Shown here one piece after another: positions 42,246 through 52,485 of a stretch of 64,000 nucleotides of DNA (its first letter is position 1; every line of letters starts with the position of its first letter). The position numbers were made by a program, and so were the translations under genes. The stretch is from Alphaproteobacteria bacterium. Its GTDB lineage: Bacteria > Pseudomonadota > Alphaproteobacteria > Caulobacterales > Parvularculaceae. Under the pieces are notes generated by a model. The model was given only the letters and a program-made list of their open reading frames with translations. It did no database searches and was not told the origin of the DNA. The stretch is taken from assembly GCA_030433215.1 (NCBI GenBank), contig JAUIMC010000002.1, positions 124,001 through 188,000 of the forward strand, in the 5' to 3' direction.

Positions 42246-44924
42246 CTATGCGGCGCCCCGCGCGGCGTCTTGCGCCGCGTCTTTCAGATGGCGCGAAATT
42301 TTCTGGTTGAGGATCTTCGGCGAAACGGGCTTCGGCATGTAATCATCCATGCCGGAAGAAATGCACTGATCCATGTCGCCTTTGACGGCGTGGGCGGTCA
42401 CGCCGATGATCGGCGTGCGCCGGCCTGCATTCGCTTCAAGGGCCCGGATTGCCGCCGTCGCTTCATAGCCGTTCATTTCCGGCATGGAGACATCCATGAG
42501 GATGAGTTTCGGGCTGAAGCGCTGGAAAGCCTCCACGGCTTCCCGGCCATTGGTCGCCATTTCGAAGGTAAAGCCTTCGGCTTTGAGGATATGGGAAATC
42601 ACCAGCCTGTTGACCTCATTGTCCTCGGCGACCAGCACGTCGATTTCACAGCTTTCCTGCGACTCGGCGTCTTCAGAGTCTTCCGGCGCCGCCAATGCCG
42701 CTTCCGCGCCGGGATCGGCCACATCCGGCTTGACCGGCGTATTCCGCGCCTTATGCACGACGGCGCTGATGGTTCGCAAAAGCGCGCCCGACCGGACGGG
42801 TTTTGTCAGATGGGCGCTGACCCCGAGCGCCATGAAGCGCTCGCCGGCGTCCCCCTGATCGACGGAGGTCAGCAGGATGACCGGCGTCGCGGCGATATCG
42901 GCGTCGGCGCGGATGCGCTGCACGGCCTGTGCGCCGTTCATCCCGGGCATGTGATAATCCATGATGACGGCGTCATAGGGCGCGCCGTCTGTCTGCGCCT
43001 TGTCGAGAAGCCTTAAAGCCGCGGCGCCGCTGTCGCAGGCGATGCAGGGAAAGCCCCAGGCGGCGGCCTGTTCTTCGAGAATGCGCCGGTTCACCTCATT
43101 GTCGTCAACGATGAGGATCTTGGCGTTCACCGGTTCCGGGGCGTCTTCTTCATTTTCCAGCGGCTCTTCGCTCACCGGCAGGGCCACCGTAAACCAGAAG
43201 ACGGAGCCGAGCCCTGGCGTTGAGTCCACGCCGATGTCGCCGCCCATCAGCTCCACGAGGGCTTTCGCGATGGCGAGGCCAAGTCCGGTGCCTTCATAAG
43301 AGCGGGTCGAGGAAACATCGGCCTGGCTGAATTTCTCGAAAATTTGCGCGCGCTTGTTTTCCGCAATGCCGATGCCGGTGTCCTTGACGCTGAATTTGAG
43401 CGCGACCCGTTCCTCGCCCGGTTCCGATGCGGGGGAAACGTCCACCAGGACATAGCCCTTGTCGGTGAACTTCACGGCGTTGCCGGCGAGATTGATGAGG
43501 ATCTGACGCAGGCGCCCGGCGTCTCCGCGGAAGGCCGGCGGCAGGCTCGGATCGATGCGCACCGCGATTTCGACGTCTTTGGCCTGCGCCCTTGCAGCGA
43601 TCAGGGTCGACACGTCTTCGACGATGTCGGCGATGAGAAACGGCCCCGGATTGAGCGAGGCCATGCCGGCGTCGAGTTTCGAGAAATCGAGAATGTCATT
43701 GATGATGGTGAGGAGCGCATCGCTCGACTTGACGATGACGTCGACGAAAGTCTTCTGGGTTTCCGTGAGCTTGGTGTTATTCAACAGGTCGGCCATGCCC
43801 ATCACGCCATTCATGGGCGTACGGATTTCATGGCTCATATTGGCGAGAAACTGCGTCTTTGCCCGCTCCGCCGACTCGGCGGCGTCGAGCGCGGCGGCGA
43901 GTTCGCCCGTGCGCTCTTCAACGCGCCCGATAAGGTTGGTGAAGCTGTTATAGAGAATGCCGATTTCGTCCTTGCGCGCAGCGAGCGCGGCGTCGCGTTC
44001 GGCCTTGTCGGCGTTTGCTGAAGAAATGATCTGCGTGAGCCGCTTCACGGGCCTGACGGCGATGCGCGACAGCAGTGCGCTCACAATGCCGATAAACAGA
44101 AGAACGACCGCCGTCAGCCAGGCGAATGCAGAGAGCAGCGTGCGCTCTCCAATGGCGGTAATGTCGCGGGGCGTCGCCGCCGTTAAGAGAGCGACGGGCA
44201 TCCCGTCAGCGCCGGCGATCGGTTTTGAGATGGTGAGGAAGCCGTCCTGCCGGGAGACCGACTGTTGTGTCTGCGCGGAAACCGCCGCAGCGCCGGTCAT
44301 GGGGATCAGGTCTAGCGCAACCCGGGTCTGCCGGCTTAACTGATCGAGAAAGGCTTTGTCGACAATGCGCCCGGTCAGGAGGTGACCGACATAGTCGCCG
44401 CCGCCGTCGGTGCGGGTGACCGGCGCATAGGCGACAAGCATCAGGCCCGATGGCGTCTGCATGATGGTCTGATTGATGTCGTCGCGGGAGAGTTCGGCGC
44501 GGAACGCCGCCCAGCCGCCATAGCGCGAAGGGGCATAAGCAGCCGCATCGACTTCGTTTTCCATTTCGCCGTCAATGGCGACGCCCTGGATCAACGACCC
44601 GTCGGCGTTCATGTACAGATAAATATTGAGGCTCAACTCTTTCAGAAGAGACTGCGGCAATTCTTCCTGGATGAAGTCCGGATTGGCGCCGCGCACGAAA
44701 TCATAAGCGTCGTCCCAGACGCCGTAATCGCGGCGATAGGCTTCGAGCTGCTGCAATTCGCGGTCGATGACGTTCTGGGCGCGCTCAAAATTGTCGGAAG
44801 CTTTTTCGAATTCGAACGCAGCAAATTTCGGTGCGACCGACGCGTGAAGCGCGGTCCACAACAGCGCACACAGGGCGATAAACGCCGCCCCAAGCGCAAG
44901 CGAAACCTTTTGCGTAATCCGCAT
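42246..44924 (-). CDS. Hybrid sensor histidine kinase with CHASE4-like sensor and two receiver domains
   Basis: 892 residues. One N-terminal and one later membrane helix (about 10-30 and 270-290) flank a periplasmic CHASE4-like sensor (DNFERAQNVID, YGVWDDAYDFV). HAMP, then HisKA with FLANMSHEIRTPMNGVMG, an ATPase domain (NLAGNAVKFTDKG, DTGIGI, GTGLGLAI), and two receivers with phospho-Asp in VIMDYHMPGMNG and LILMDVSMPEMNG. No Hpt domain, so phosphate probably passes to an outside partner. The ATG at 44924 has GGGGGAG upstream. Signal unknown. Confidence 0.92.
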   Translation of the reverse strand: MRITQKVSLALGAAFIALCALLWTALHASVAPKFAAFEFEKASDNFERAQNVIDRELQQLEAYRRDYGVWDDAYDFVRGANPDFIQEELPQSLLKELSLNIYLYMNADGSLIQGVAIDGEMENEVDAAAYAPSRYGGWAAFRAELSRDDINQTIMQTPSGLMLVAYAPVTRTDGGGDYVGHLLTGRIVDKAFLDQLSRQTRVALDLIPMTGAAAVSAQTQQSVSRQDGFLTISKPIAGADGMPVALLTAATPRDITAIGERTLLSAFAWLTAVVLLFIGIVSALLSRIAVRPVKRLTQIISSANADKAERDAALAARKDEIGILYNSFTNLIGRVEERTGELAAALDAAESAERAKTQFLANMSHEIRTPMNGVMGMADLLNNTKLTETQKTFVDVIVKSSDALLTIINDILDFSKLDAGMASLNPGPFLIADIVEDVSTLIAARAQAKDVEIAVRIDPSLPPAFRGDAGRLRQILINLAGNAVKFTDKGYVLVDVSPASEPGEERVALKFSVKDTGIGIAENKRAQIFEKFSQADVSSTRSYEGTGLGLAIAKALVELMGGDIGVDSTPGLGSVFWFTVALPVSEEPLENEEDAPEPVNAKILIVDDNEVNRRILEEQAAAWGFPCIACDSGAAALRLLDKAQTDGAPYDAVIMDYHMPGMNGAQAVQRIRADADIAATPVILLTSVDQGDAGERFMALGVSAHLTKPVRSGALLRTISAVVHKARNTPVKPDVADPGAEAALAAPEDSEDAESQESCEIDVLVAEDNEVNRLVISHILKAEGFTFEMATNGREAVEAFQRFSPKLILMDVSMPEMNGYEATAAIRALEANAGRRTPIIGVTAHAVKGDMDQCISSGMDDYMPKPVSPKILNQKISRHLKDAAQDAARGAA

Positions 44925-45094
44925 TCTCTCCCCCAGACTGGGATGCATAAATCTAGGCGGTAATCATTAACCGGGCCTGAAAACTTGAACTTCAGGCCCC
45001 GCCGCATGTCTCCACGCATCGGCCGGAAAAAAGCACGGCGAATCTTTCCAAATCGCGGACAAAAAGCCTGCAATTTTAACGATTGCGGCCAGAC

Positions 45095-46030
45095 TCAGGT
45101 CGCTTCGCCGCGCCGATAGAGATAGCCCTCTGAAAGACCGAGACGACGGCAACTGGTCGCAGCCGGCCCGGATCTGAGGATGAGACGATCGGCCCGGCGG
45201 CCCATGCGCCGCACAATGCGTCCCTCGAAGGGTCTCAAGCCGTAGGCAGGCCCCAGCCCCAGCCTCTCGCGCACTGGGGCCGGCGTCAGCTCGACCGCGG
45301 CGCGCACCAGGGAGTGCTGGGCGAGCTGCGCCGGCTGCGGGAAGGCCTCGGCGCGTTTCATGATCTTGAGGAAGTCGAACACGATTTCGGACGCTTCGAG
45401 CTTCGGCGTCATGCGGGCAAACAGCGCCTGCTGGTCTGCGAGCGAGCCCGGCGCGCCAGTTGCGCCGTAAAGCGCGGCGCTCTTGCGGCTCTCGGCGTAA
45501 TAGCGGTCGCGCTCCGCATCGCTCAAGGACGCGGCGTAAGCGTTGTAGGCCTCGAGAAAGCCATAAGCGGCCGTCGCCTGAACCCAGGTGAGAAGCTCGG
45601 GATCATCGGCGCGGAATGCAACGCCGGCGGGGGTTTCGCCGGCGATGCGAGCATGGATGGCGTTGACCCGCGCGATCATCTCCACGGCGGCGCTGCGCGG
45701 CCCATAGACCGTCGCCATGGCGGCAAGCCCCGTGCGCTTGAGCCGCCCGACCGGATCGCTGCGGAAACTCGTATTCTCCCACACCCCGGTGCGCACGCGC
45801 GGTTCGGCAAGCTCCAAGATCACCGCCGCGACGCCGCCGATGAACAGCGTCACCGGATTTTTGAATATCCGCCAGGAAACCGAATCCGGACCGGAGAGCG
45901 CCGGCTCGCCAGACGGCGCGGCGAAGTCGAAGCGCGCCAGCGCCTTGTCCCCGAGATAGCTCTGCGCGGCCCGGTCGAGATGGTCCTCGACGCTTCTTCG
46001 CAGGGTCGATTTCAGCGCTGTGACAGACAT
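45095..46030 (-). CDS. MpaB/DUF2236-family oxygenase-like protein
   Basis: 311 residues. Family marks: GPDSVSWRIFKNPVTLFIGG, LAEPRVRTGVWENTSF, ATVYGPRSAA, DDPELLTWVQATAAYGFLEAY (the W-V-x-A segment). Related proteins bind haem b through a histidine and include the latex-clearing Lcp branch and MpaB. Substrate unknown. Divergent from arsM. Confidence 0.85.
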   Translation of the reverse strand: MSVTALKSTLRRSVEDHLDRAAQSYLGDKALARFDFAAPSGEPALSGPDSVSWRIFKNPVTLFIGGVAAVILELAEPRVRTGVWENTSFRSDPVGRLKRTGLAAMATVYGPRSAAVEMIARVNAIHARIAGETPAGVAFRADDPELLTWVQATAAYGFLEAYNAYAASLSDAERDRYYAESRKSAALYGATGAPGSLADQQALFARMTPKLEASEIVFDFLKIMKRAEAFPQPAQLAQHSLVRAAVELTPAPVRERLGLGPAYGLRPFEGRIVRRMGRRADRLILRSGPAATSCRRLGLSEGYLYRRGEAT

Positions 46031-46204
46031 GACGGATCCCGCTCTTTTTCGCCCTCTCCTATCTTACCCAGCAACATAGCAGGATTAAGACACTTCCCGG
46101 GCCTTATGGCGGCGCTTCACTTTTCCGCGCGAGGCCGGCTTTCCCGTTGCCGGCGCGCGCGATATGCGCATGCTCTGGTTTTTGGCGGCGGAAAAGGCGG
46201 TTTC

Positions 46205-47254
46205 ATGACCCTTCAGGACAATGTGAAAGACTATTACGGCAAAGTGCTGACGGGCACGCAAGACCTGCAAACCGACGCCTGCTGCACGGTCGCCGACACG
46301 CCCGGCTATCTCAAGGCCGCCCTCGCCAATGTCCATTCCGAGGTGAAGGCGCGGTATTATGGCTGCGGGCTTATCGCGCCCCTCGCCTTGCGCGGCGCGC
46401 GCATCATCGATCTCGGCGCGGGCGCCGGCCAGGACGCCTACGCCCTCGCCCAGCTGGCCGGCCCCAGAGGCGAGGTCATCGGCGTCGACATGACGCCGGA
46501 ACAGCTCGCCGTGGCGCGCGCCCACGAAGACTGGCATGCGGAGACATTCGGCTATCGCAATGTGCGGTTTCTCGAAGGCGATATTGAAAGGCTGGATGCC
46601 CTCGATCTCGAGCCCGGCTCCTTCGACGTCATCGTCTCGAACTGCGTTATCAATCTCGTCGAGGACAAACCTGCCGTGTTTCGCGCCGCGTTCGAGCTGC
46701 TAAAACCCGGCGGCGAGCTCTACTTTTCGGACGTCTATGCCGACCGGCGTCTCGATGAAGCGTTGCGTCATGATCCGGCGGCGCAAGGCGAATGTCTTGG
46801 CGGCGCCTTGTACTGGAATGATTTTCTGAGCGTGGCGAAGGAGGCCGGATTTGCAGATCCGCGCCTCGTGACCGACCGCCCGCTTTCCATCAATAATCCT
46901 GAATTGAAAGCAAAACTGGAGCCGGCGCAGTTTCATTCCGCCACCTATCGCCTGTTCAGGATCGAAGGGTTGGAGCCGTCATGCGAGGATTACGGCCAGG
47001 CAGTCGTCTATCGCGGCGGCGTGCCCCACAGCGAAACGCAATTCATGCTCGACAATCATCATGTCATCGGCAAGGGGCGCGTCTTTCCCGTCTGCGGCAA
47101 TACGTTTCGCATGCTGAGCGAGTCGCGTTTTGCGCCCTATTTCGAATTTATCGGCGACTGGTCGACGCATTACGGGATTTTTCCGGGATGCGGGACGGTC
47201 TCGCCTTTCGGGCGGGCGGCGGCGGAGATCGCGGCCAGCGGCGGCTGTTGCTGA
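46205..47254 (+). CDS. arsM: Arsenite S-adenosylmethionine methyltransferase
   Basis: 349 residues. SAM site IDLGAGAGQDAYAL. Cys26/27, Cys54, Cys147 (SNCVINL) and Cys197 (GECLGGA) have the spacing of the four conserved cysteines of characterised ArsM enzymes (28 and 50 residues apart in each pair), and the protein ends in Gly-Cys-Cys. Turns arsenite into methylated, partly volatile forms. No arsR or other ars gene is beside it. ATG at 46205. Confidence 0.88.
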   Translation: MTLQDNVKDYYGKVLTGTQDLQTDACCTVADTPGYLKAALANVHSEVKARYYGCGLIAPLALRGARIIDLGAGAGQDAYALAQLAGPRGEVIGVDMTPEQLAVARAHEDWHAETFGYRNVRFLEGDIERLDALDLEPGSFDVIVSNCVINLVEDKPAVFRAAFELLKPGGELYFSDVYADRRLDEALRHDPAAQGECLGGALYWNDFLSVAKEAGFADPRLVTDRPLSINNPELKAKLEPAQFHSATYRLFRIEGLEPSCEDYGQAVVYRGGVPHSETQFMLDNHHVIGKGRVFPVCGNTFRMLSESRFAPYFEFIGDWSTHYGIFPGCGTVSPFGRAAAEIAASGGCC

Positions 47255-48277
47255 TTAGCGCACAGGCTCTACGTAAACCGCGCGCGACATCACGAGACCG
47301 CCGCAGCGGGCGCGCGCAGGGGCGTCTTCCGCCCAGATCGTCGCATATTTGCCGAGGAGATCCACCGGCGCGAGGTCGACCCCGACGCGGCGCGTCGCGC
47401 CGTCATCGGTCATCAGCGTAACGCAGTCCGCATCCGCGGCGCTCACATAGCCCTTGAGCACGGTCATCCCCTCAAGCGCCGGAAGGCCTTGATGGCCCGC
47501 GCGTGAGAATATGGCTGCGCCGTCCGGGCCCATCGCCGCGCGCTCAACCACGGCGCAATGGGACGGCGTATCGCGGCCTTCGGGGAGCGGCTTGAATTCG
47601 CGGACCTGTTTGATCTTACCGTCGGGCTGGCGGCGCAGGACCGAGCACTCCATCACCGGCGACAGGGCGTCGCCATAGAGCGTTTCAGGCAGGTCGCTGT
47701 CGGCGGAAATGACGACCGCGCCGGGCCCGGACACGCGTCCCGGCGTCAGCATGGCCGGCGCCGCGGGCTGTCCCGCATGGCGGATCCGCGCCGCGGAAAG
47801 CTGCTGATAGCTCAAATTCCGGTCATCTATAAAAATCCCGGGCGCATTGGCGCTTGCGCGCACGAAATAGGGTGACGCATTCGCGGCGTAGCCGGCGCTT
47901 GCAAGGCTCGGCGAGGGAGCGGGTTTTTTCCGGGGCGCGGGTTCGGTATATTCAGCATACCGATAAACTGATGCTTGCGCGTAATCCTCGGCGGCGGCGA
48001 CATTGGCGTAGCCCGGCGGGATGTCCGTCGCGGCCTCGATTTCGTCGGGCACGGCGAGATGATGGCCCGGCCGGACAGCATCGGGATTGACCCCGGGATT
48101 GGCTTCTTTCAGGGCCGCCAGCGAGACGTTGCAGGCGCGCGCCACTTCGGCGAGGCTCACCGGCGCGTCGACGGGATAGGAATGGCCGCAGCGGCCCGCC
48201 ATGGCGGGGCTCGCGGCAAGCGTGAGCATGGTCGCCCCGGCGATCAGGCCGATTTTCAAGGTTGGTTTGGAAGCCAT
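47255..48277 (-). CDS. Secreted LysM-domain protein
   Basis: 340 residues with a signal peptide (cut after Ala-Met-Ala, about 27). Residues about 30-80 form a LysM-like repeat (VSLAEVARACNVSLAALKEANPG...PGHHLAVP), expected to bind peptidoglycan. The rest is a Pro/Ala-rich linker and a C-terminal beta-rich domain with several Cys. Its stop directly abuts the arsM stop (convergent). A CtrA half-site lies 28 bases upstream of the start. Confidence 0.8.
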   Translation of the reverse strand: MASKPTLKIGLIAGATMLTLAASPAMAGRCGHSYPVDAPVSLAEVARACNVSLAALKEANPGVNPDAVRPGHHLAVPDEIEAATDIPPGYANVAAAEDYAQASVYRYAEYTEPAPRKKPAPSPSLASAGYAANASPYFVRASANAPGIFIDDRNLSYQQLSAARIRHAGQPAAPAMLTPGRVSGPGAVVISADSDLPETLYGDALSPVMECSVLRRQPDGKIKQVREFKPLPEGRDTPSHCAVVERAAMGPDGAAIFSRAGHQGLPALEGMTVLKGYVSAADADCVTLMTDDGATRRVGVDLAPVDLLGKYATIWAEDAPARARCGGLVMSRAVYVEPVR

Positions 48278-48304
48278 TTCCCCCCTCCGTTCTCAGCAGA
48301 CAAC

Positions 48305-48312
48305 ATGGTTAA
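48305..48312 (-). promoter_or_regulatory. CtrA half-site before the LysM gene
   Basis: On the minus strand TTAACCAT, the CtrA half-site, lies 28 bases upstream of the LysM gene start; no second TTAA follows at 7 bases. A cell-wall-binding protein is a plausible CtrA target. Inferred from motif only. Confidence 0.45.
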
Positions 48313-48450
48313 TAACACGGATTCACAGGACTTGTTCAGCCCCCGGCGGCCGGCGGGCGTGAAAAGCCCGGGCAAAGCTCGGGCGGGCTCTCCGCTTTCA
48401 CCTTCAAGCCGTTGTTTCGGTTGGTATTCAGGGAAAGAAAAGCGCGCCGC

Positions 48451-48738
48451 CTAAAGGACGTCCTGAAATTCCGGATGTTTCTGGATTGTCGCCTTGGCGA
48501 AGGGGCATAAGGGCGTGATCTTGCGTCCCTCCGCCCGGGCGTCCTCGACAGCGCGGCGCACGAGGATGAGGCCGAGGCCTCGCCCGCGCAGGGCGTCCGG
48601 CACGCCGGTATGGTCGATGATGATCATCTTTTCGCCGGCGCGCGAATAGGTCATCTCCGCTTCGGCGCCGTCAAGACGGATGACATAGCGGCCCTTCGTC
48701 TCGGTTTCCTCCCGCTCGACTGTGACCTCGTCGCTCAA
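48451..48738 (-). CDS. Short GNAT (YjdJ-type) acetyltransferase
   Basis: 95 residues, the size of the minimal GNAT group. MTYSRAGEKMIIIDHTGVP, then LRGRGLGLILVRRAVEDAR and CPFAKATIQKHPEFQDVL with the conserved Cys-Pro-Phe. Targets unknown. Its start overlaps the amidohydrolase stop (48735-48738, ATGA), so they are coupled. Confidence 0.9.
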   Translation of the reverse strand: MSDEVTVEREETETKGRYVIRLDGAEAEMTYSRAGEKMIIIDHTGVPDALRGRGLGLILVRRAVEDARAEGRKITPLCPFAKATIQKHPEFQDVL

Positions 48739-50027
48739 TCCGCGCGCTCCTCTTTGTAAACGACGCCCTCTCTCATCACGAAGTCGACCGTTTCAAGAAC
48801 CGATATGTCCGTTAACGGATCACCTGTGACCGCGATCAGATCGGCGCTGCATTCGGCGCTCACGCAGCCAAGGCTTCCTTCCTTGTCCAGGGCTTCGGCG
48901 GCGAGCGAAGTAGCGGCCTGAATGGCCTGCATCTCGTTCATGCCGAAGCGCACCATGCGCGAGAATTGCTTGGCGTTGTCGCCATGGGGGAAGATCGCCG
49001 CGTCGGTGCCGAACACGACTTTCGCGCCTGCTTTCACCGCTTTGGTGAAGCTTTCGCGCTGAACGCCGCCGACCTGGCGCTCCTTGTCGATGGATTCCTG
49101 AAGAACGCCGTTTTTCTCGCCCTCTGCGAGGGTGTATTCAGTGTTGTAGATGTCCATGGAGAAATAGACGCCCTCGCGCTTGGCCATTCTGATGGCTTCG
49201 TCGTCGAGATAGCTGGCGTGCTCGATCGTATCGACCCCGGCCGTGATGGCGTTCTTGATGCCGATATTTCCGTGCGCGTGCGACGCGACCTTGAGGCCGC
49301 GCATATGGGCTTCGTCGACAATCGCCCGGAGCTCCTCGACCGTGCCTTGCGGCGCGCCGAGCAGCGTGCCCTTGGAAAAGACGCCGCCCGTGGAGCAGGT
49401 CTTGATGAAGTCGACGCCGTATTTGATGTTCTGGCGGACTTTGGCGCGCATCTCCCAGGGGCCTGTGGCGACGCCTTCGCCGGTCGCTTCATATTCCGGC
49501 GGCAGATAGGTGTTGTCGGAACAATGGCCGCCGACGATGCCGATCGGCGGGCCGGCGACATAGATGCGCGGCCCGGGGATCTCCCCTTCGTTCACCGCGT
49601 CGCGAACCGCGAGCATCTCGTAGCGTTCGGAACCGATATCGCGCACCGTGGTGAAGCCCGCCATCAGCGTGCGTTCGGCGTTGATCACGGCCCAGACGAC
49701 TGCGCGCTCTTTCTGAAATGCAAAGCCCGAATACCCGCCGCCTTTCGTGGCGTCGCTGGTCAGGTGGACATGCATGTCGATAAGGCCCGGCAGCAAGGTC
49801 TTGCCGTCAAGCGCCACTGGTCTCGCGCCCTCTGGCGCCGGCAGGTTTTGGGCCGCGCCGGCCTGCGTGATGACGCCGTCGGTGATGATGAGGGCCGGAT
49901 TTTCGATGACGCGCCCGGCGGCGGGATCGATCATGCGGTCCGCCGTGACATAGACCGTTTCAGCGGCGGATGCGCCCGCCACAGACCAGAGCATGCCGCA
50001 AAGGCAAACAGACAGGTTCTTTTTCAT
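48735..50027 (-). CDS. Secreted metal-dependent amidohydrolase
   Basis: 430 residues with a signal peptide (cut near Ala-Ser-Ala-Ala, about 22). Amidohydrolase motifs: DMHVHL, the bridging Lys in FIKTC, HAH and IEHAS, and Asp in FGTDA. Resembles imidazolonepropionase/Xaa-Pro dipeptidase-like members (prolidase group) acting on dipeptides. Probably two zinc ions, in the periplasm. Confidence 0.88.
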   Translation of the reverse strand: MKKNLSVCLCGMLWSVAGASAAETVYVTADRMIDPAAGRVIENPALIITDGVITQAGAAQNLPAPEGARPVALDGKTLLPGLIDMHVHLTSDATKGGGYSGFAFQKERAVVWAVINAERTLMAGFTTVRDIGSERYEMLAVRDAVNEGEIPGPRIYVAGPPIGIVGGHCSDNTYLPPEYEATGEGVATGPWEMRAKVRQNIKYGVDFIKTCSTGGVFSKGTLLGAPQGTVEELRAIVDEAHMRGLKVASHAHGNIGIKNAITAGVDTIEHASYLDDEAIRMAKREGVYFSMDIYNTEYTLAEGEKNGVLQESIDKERQVGGVQRESFTKAVKAGAKVVFGTDAAIFPHGDNAKQFSRMVRFGMNEMQAIQAATSLAAEALDKEGSLGCVSAECSADLIAVTGDPLTDISVLETVDFVMREGVVYKEERAD

Positions 50028-50366
50028 GGTTTTTATGTGCGCCCCTCGAGAGAATGCGGTCTATATTCGTCTTAACCATGCGGTCCGTCAACAGAGTGAA
50101 CCAGGCGCCAAGAACAGGTTGCGACCAGAAAAAACTCGCTTTCAAAGCCCATCTTTTTTTGCCGGTATAAAAATTGTCGCCTCGCTGTTAACGCCATGTT
50201 TTATCTTAAAACCAATCTTTCCCCAGTGAAATGGCGGAGCGCTGCACTTCGGGCGGCGCCTACATTTTTATCTTTTGCTTAGCTGTTAACTACGTTTCCT
50301 TACGGCCCTTTAACGCCGTTTGGCGCACTGTTGCATTTGCAAGAGTAGTATTGCGGGGAGTTTCCT
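50028..50366. promoter_or_regulatory. 339-bp AT-rich intergenic region with CtrA-like sites
   Basis: No gene is seen. TTAACCAT (CtrA half-site) lies at 50072-50079, with only CTAT where a second TTAA would be. Further TTAA clusters are at 50188-50191, 50206-50209 and 50286-50289. The sequence is AT-rich near 50150-50290, fitting promoters for the divergent amidohydrolase and tad genes; exact -10/-35 boxes are not clear. Confidence 0.4.
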
Positions 50367-52475
50367 ATGCTGGTCAAAAACACCGGTGTAGCCGGCAAAG
50401 ACAGAGCAAACAGATTTCAACGCGCGGCGCGCGGCCTGAAACCGACGATCAGGAATTTCGCGGGCGCGCGAGACGGGAACATCGTGTTCCTGTTTGCGTT
50501 CATGTCCACCGTTCTGTTCCTGTTTGCGGGCGGCGCTGTGGATTATTCCCGCTGGAACGCCGTGCGGGCGGACATGATCGAGTCGATGGACGCCGCGTCG
50601 CTGGCGCTGGCCCAGCTCGCCGCCGCCGATCCGGACCTCACCGAGACCGAGCTCAAGGAATACGGCCGCAAATTCTTCGAAGCGAACTTCAACTACGAAA
50701 ACAATCTCGAGCCTGGTTGGAACATCGTCTTTGCGCTGGACGACGCCGCCGTCGTATCCACCTGCATTACCGGCAAGATCGACACCTATCTGCTCGGCGT
50801 CGCCGGCGTGAAAAGCCTCAATATCGACAAATGCGTGGAGATCACGAAAAAAGGCTCTGGCCGCGTCGAGCTGGCGCTGGTTCTGGACGTCACAGGCTCC
50901 ATGGATGATGAGATCGACGGCAAGGAGAAGATCGAGAGCCTGAAAGACGCGGTCGACACCATGCTGGACGTTATGTTCGGCAGTGATCCCATCAGCGAAA
51001 ACATCAAGATCGGCGTCGTGCCTTTCAACGCCAACGTCAATCCGGGCGCCTCGACGGGATGGTCGAGCGCATGGTCCGACACGACGGCGAGCGCCTATTA
51101 CCATGGCCGCCGTTTCTTCCATGTCGACGAAAGCGGCAATGTCGATATGAACACCAAGGTCAACCACTTCACGCTGTACGACACGACGCCCGGCGCCGAC
51201 TGGCAGGGCTGCGTGGAGGCGCGGCCCTATCCGCTGGACGAACTCGACATTCCTCCGGGCGGCTCCGTTTCGAGCTCGGATATCACCGCCTATATGGACA
51301 TTCCGACGGACGACGAAGGAAGCTCCGACTTCCTCGCTGACGAAACCTATGACGCCTATGACGATGCGCCGGCATACAGCGTCGCTTCGAGCGTCTTGAC
51401 CGATCCCGTCAATTTCAACTGGGTTCCGGTGTTTCTCCCCGACATGGTGGACTGCAATAACGAAGAGGACTGTGAAACCGACAGCAGCTATTACAGCAAG
51501 AGCGGCACGACCTCTTATGGAACCCCCTGGGCCGGATATTATTTCGACGACCCTGATAGCGACACGTCACACGTTTCCGGGCGTGACATTGATGAAGGCG
51601 ATTACGGCCAGAACCACTACTACTTCGTCAATGACAATAACTACACTCATTACGGCAACGCCCAGTTCGACAAATATGCAAAGGTCGTTCACTATTTCCG
51701 CGAAGTGCTTCAGGGCATCGTCACGGATACGGCGTTCGTCAATTTCCTGAACGAAAGGTCGGTCACCACCTCGCCCCTCTCGGGTTCGAATTACGGCTAC
51801 GGCAAGCAGGAATACCTCCTGCGCATGGCCTATGTCGGCTGGTGGGACCCGGCGAGCGGCACATACAAAGGCAAGTATGACACGCCGAATTCGAGCTATA
51901 TCTCTTCGGAAGTCGATTGCCCGCGGCCGATCCTGCCGCTCACCAACAAGCGGGCGGATGTTGAGGATCACGTCGACCTGCTTACTCCCAACGGCAACAC
52001 GGACATCGCCCATGGCGCGGCCTGGGGCTGGCGCGTGCTGTCCAAGCAGGCGCCGTTTACAGAAGGCATCGGTCCCGGCGATCCGGATTTCGAGAAATGG
52101 CAAAAAGCGGTCGTCATCATGACCGACGGCGAGCAGGTTGTCGGTTCGGACGAAGACACCCATTGGGGCTCGACGCAGGGCCAGTACGGGTTTGCTATTG
52201 AAGAACGCATGGGCGCCGGCAAGGACAGCTGGTGGGAAATGCGCGACGAGCTCAATAACAAGCTCTTGCGAATCTGTCAGCGGATGAAAGACGAAGGCTA
52301 TCTGGTCTATACGATCATGTTCGGCCTCGACAGCACCAGCGTCCGCAACAACTTCAAGGCCTGCGCGACGGAACCGAATGCGCCCTACTTCCAGGACGCC
52401 GCCACAGGCAACGACCTGGAAGACGCCTTCGGCGATATCGCGGCCGACCTCGTCGATCTTCACATCAGTAAATAG
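50367..52475 (+). CDS. tadG: TadG-like protein with von Willebrand A domain
   Basis: 702 residues. A Tad-type N-terminus (RDGNIVFLFAFMSTVLFLFA) gives one membrane helix at about 40-60, followed by a large outside part with a VWA domain: MIDAS start ALVLDVTGSMDD near 170-180 and VVIMTDGEQVVGS later. An Asp/Tyr/Ser-rich insertion lies in between. TadG-like proteins help Flp/Tad pilus assembly or adhesion. First gene of three; GGGGAG precedes the ATG. Confidence 0.85.
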   Translation: MLVKNTGVAGKDRANRFQRAARGLKPTIRNFAGARDGNIVFLFAFMSTVLFLFAGGAVDYSRWNAVRADMIESMDAASLALAQLAAADPDLTETELKEYGRKFFEANFNYENNLEPGWNIVFALDDAAVVSTCITGKIDTYLLGVAGVKSLNIDKCVEITKKGSGRVELALVLDVTGSMDDEIDGKEKIESLKDAVDTMLDVMFGSDPISENIKIGVVPFNANVNPGASTGWSSAWSDTTASAYYHGRRFFHVDESGNVDMNTKVNHFTLYDTTPGADWQGCVEARPYPLDELDIPPGGSVSSSDITAYMDIPTDDEGSSDFLADETYDAYDDAPAYSVASSVLTDPVNFNWVPVFLPDMVDCNNEEDCETDSSYYSKSGTTSYGTPWAGYYFDDPDSDTSHVSGRDIDEGDYGQNHYYFVNDNNYTHYGNAQFDKYAKVVHYFREVLQGIVTDTAFVNFLNERSVTTSPLSGSNYGYGKQEYLLRMAYVGWWDPASGTYKGKYDTPNSSYISSEVDCPRPILPLTNKRADVEDHVDLLTPNGNTDIAHGAAWGWRVLSKQAPFTEGIGPGDPDFEKWQKAVVIMTDGEQVVGSDEDTHWGSTQGQYGFAIEERMGAGKDSWWEMRDELNNKLLRICQRMKDEGYLVYTIMFGLDSTSVRNNFKACATEPNAPYFQDAATGNDLEDAFGDIAADLVDLHISK

Positions 52476-52485
52476 GCTGGGGATC

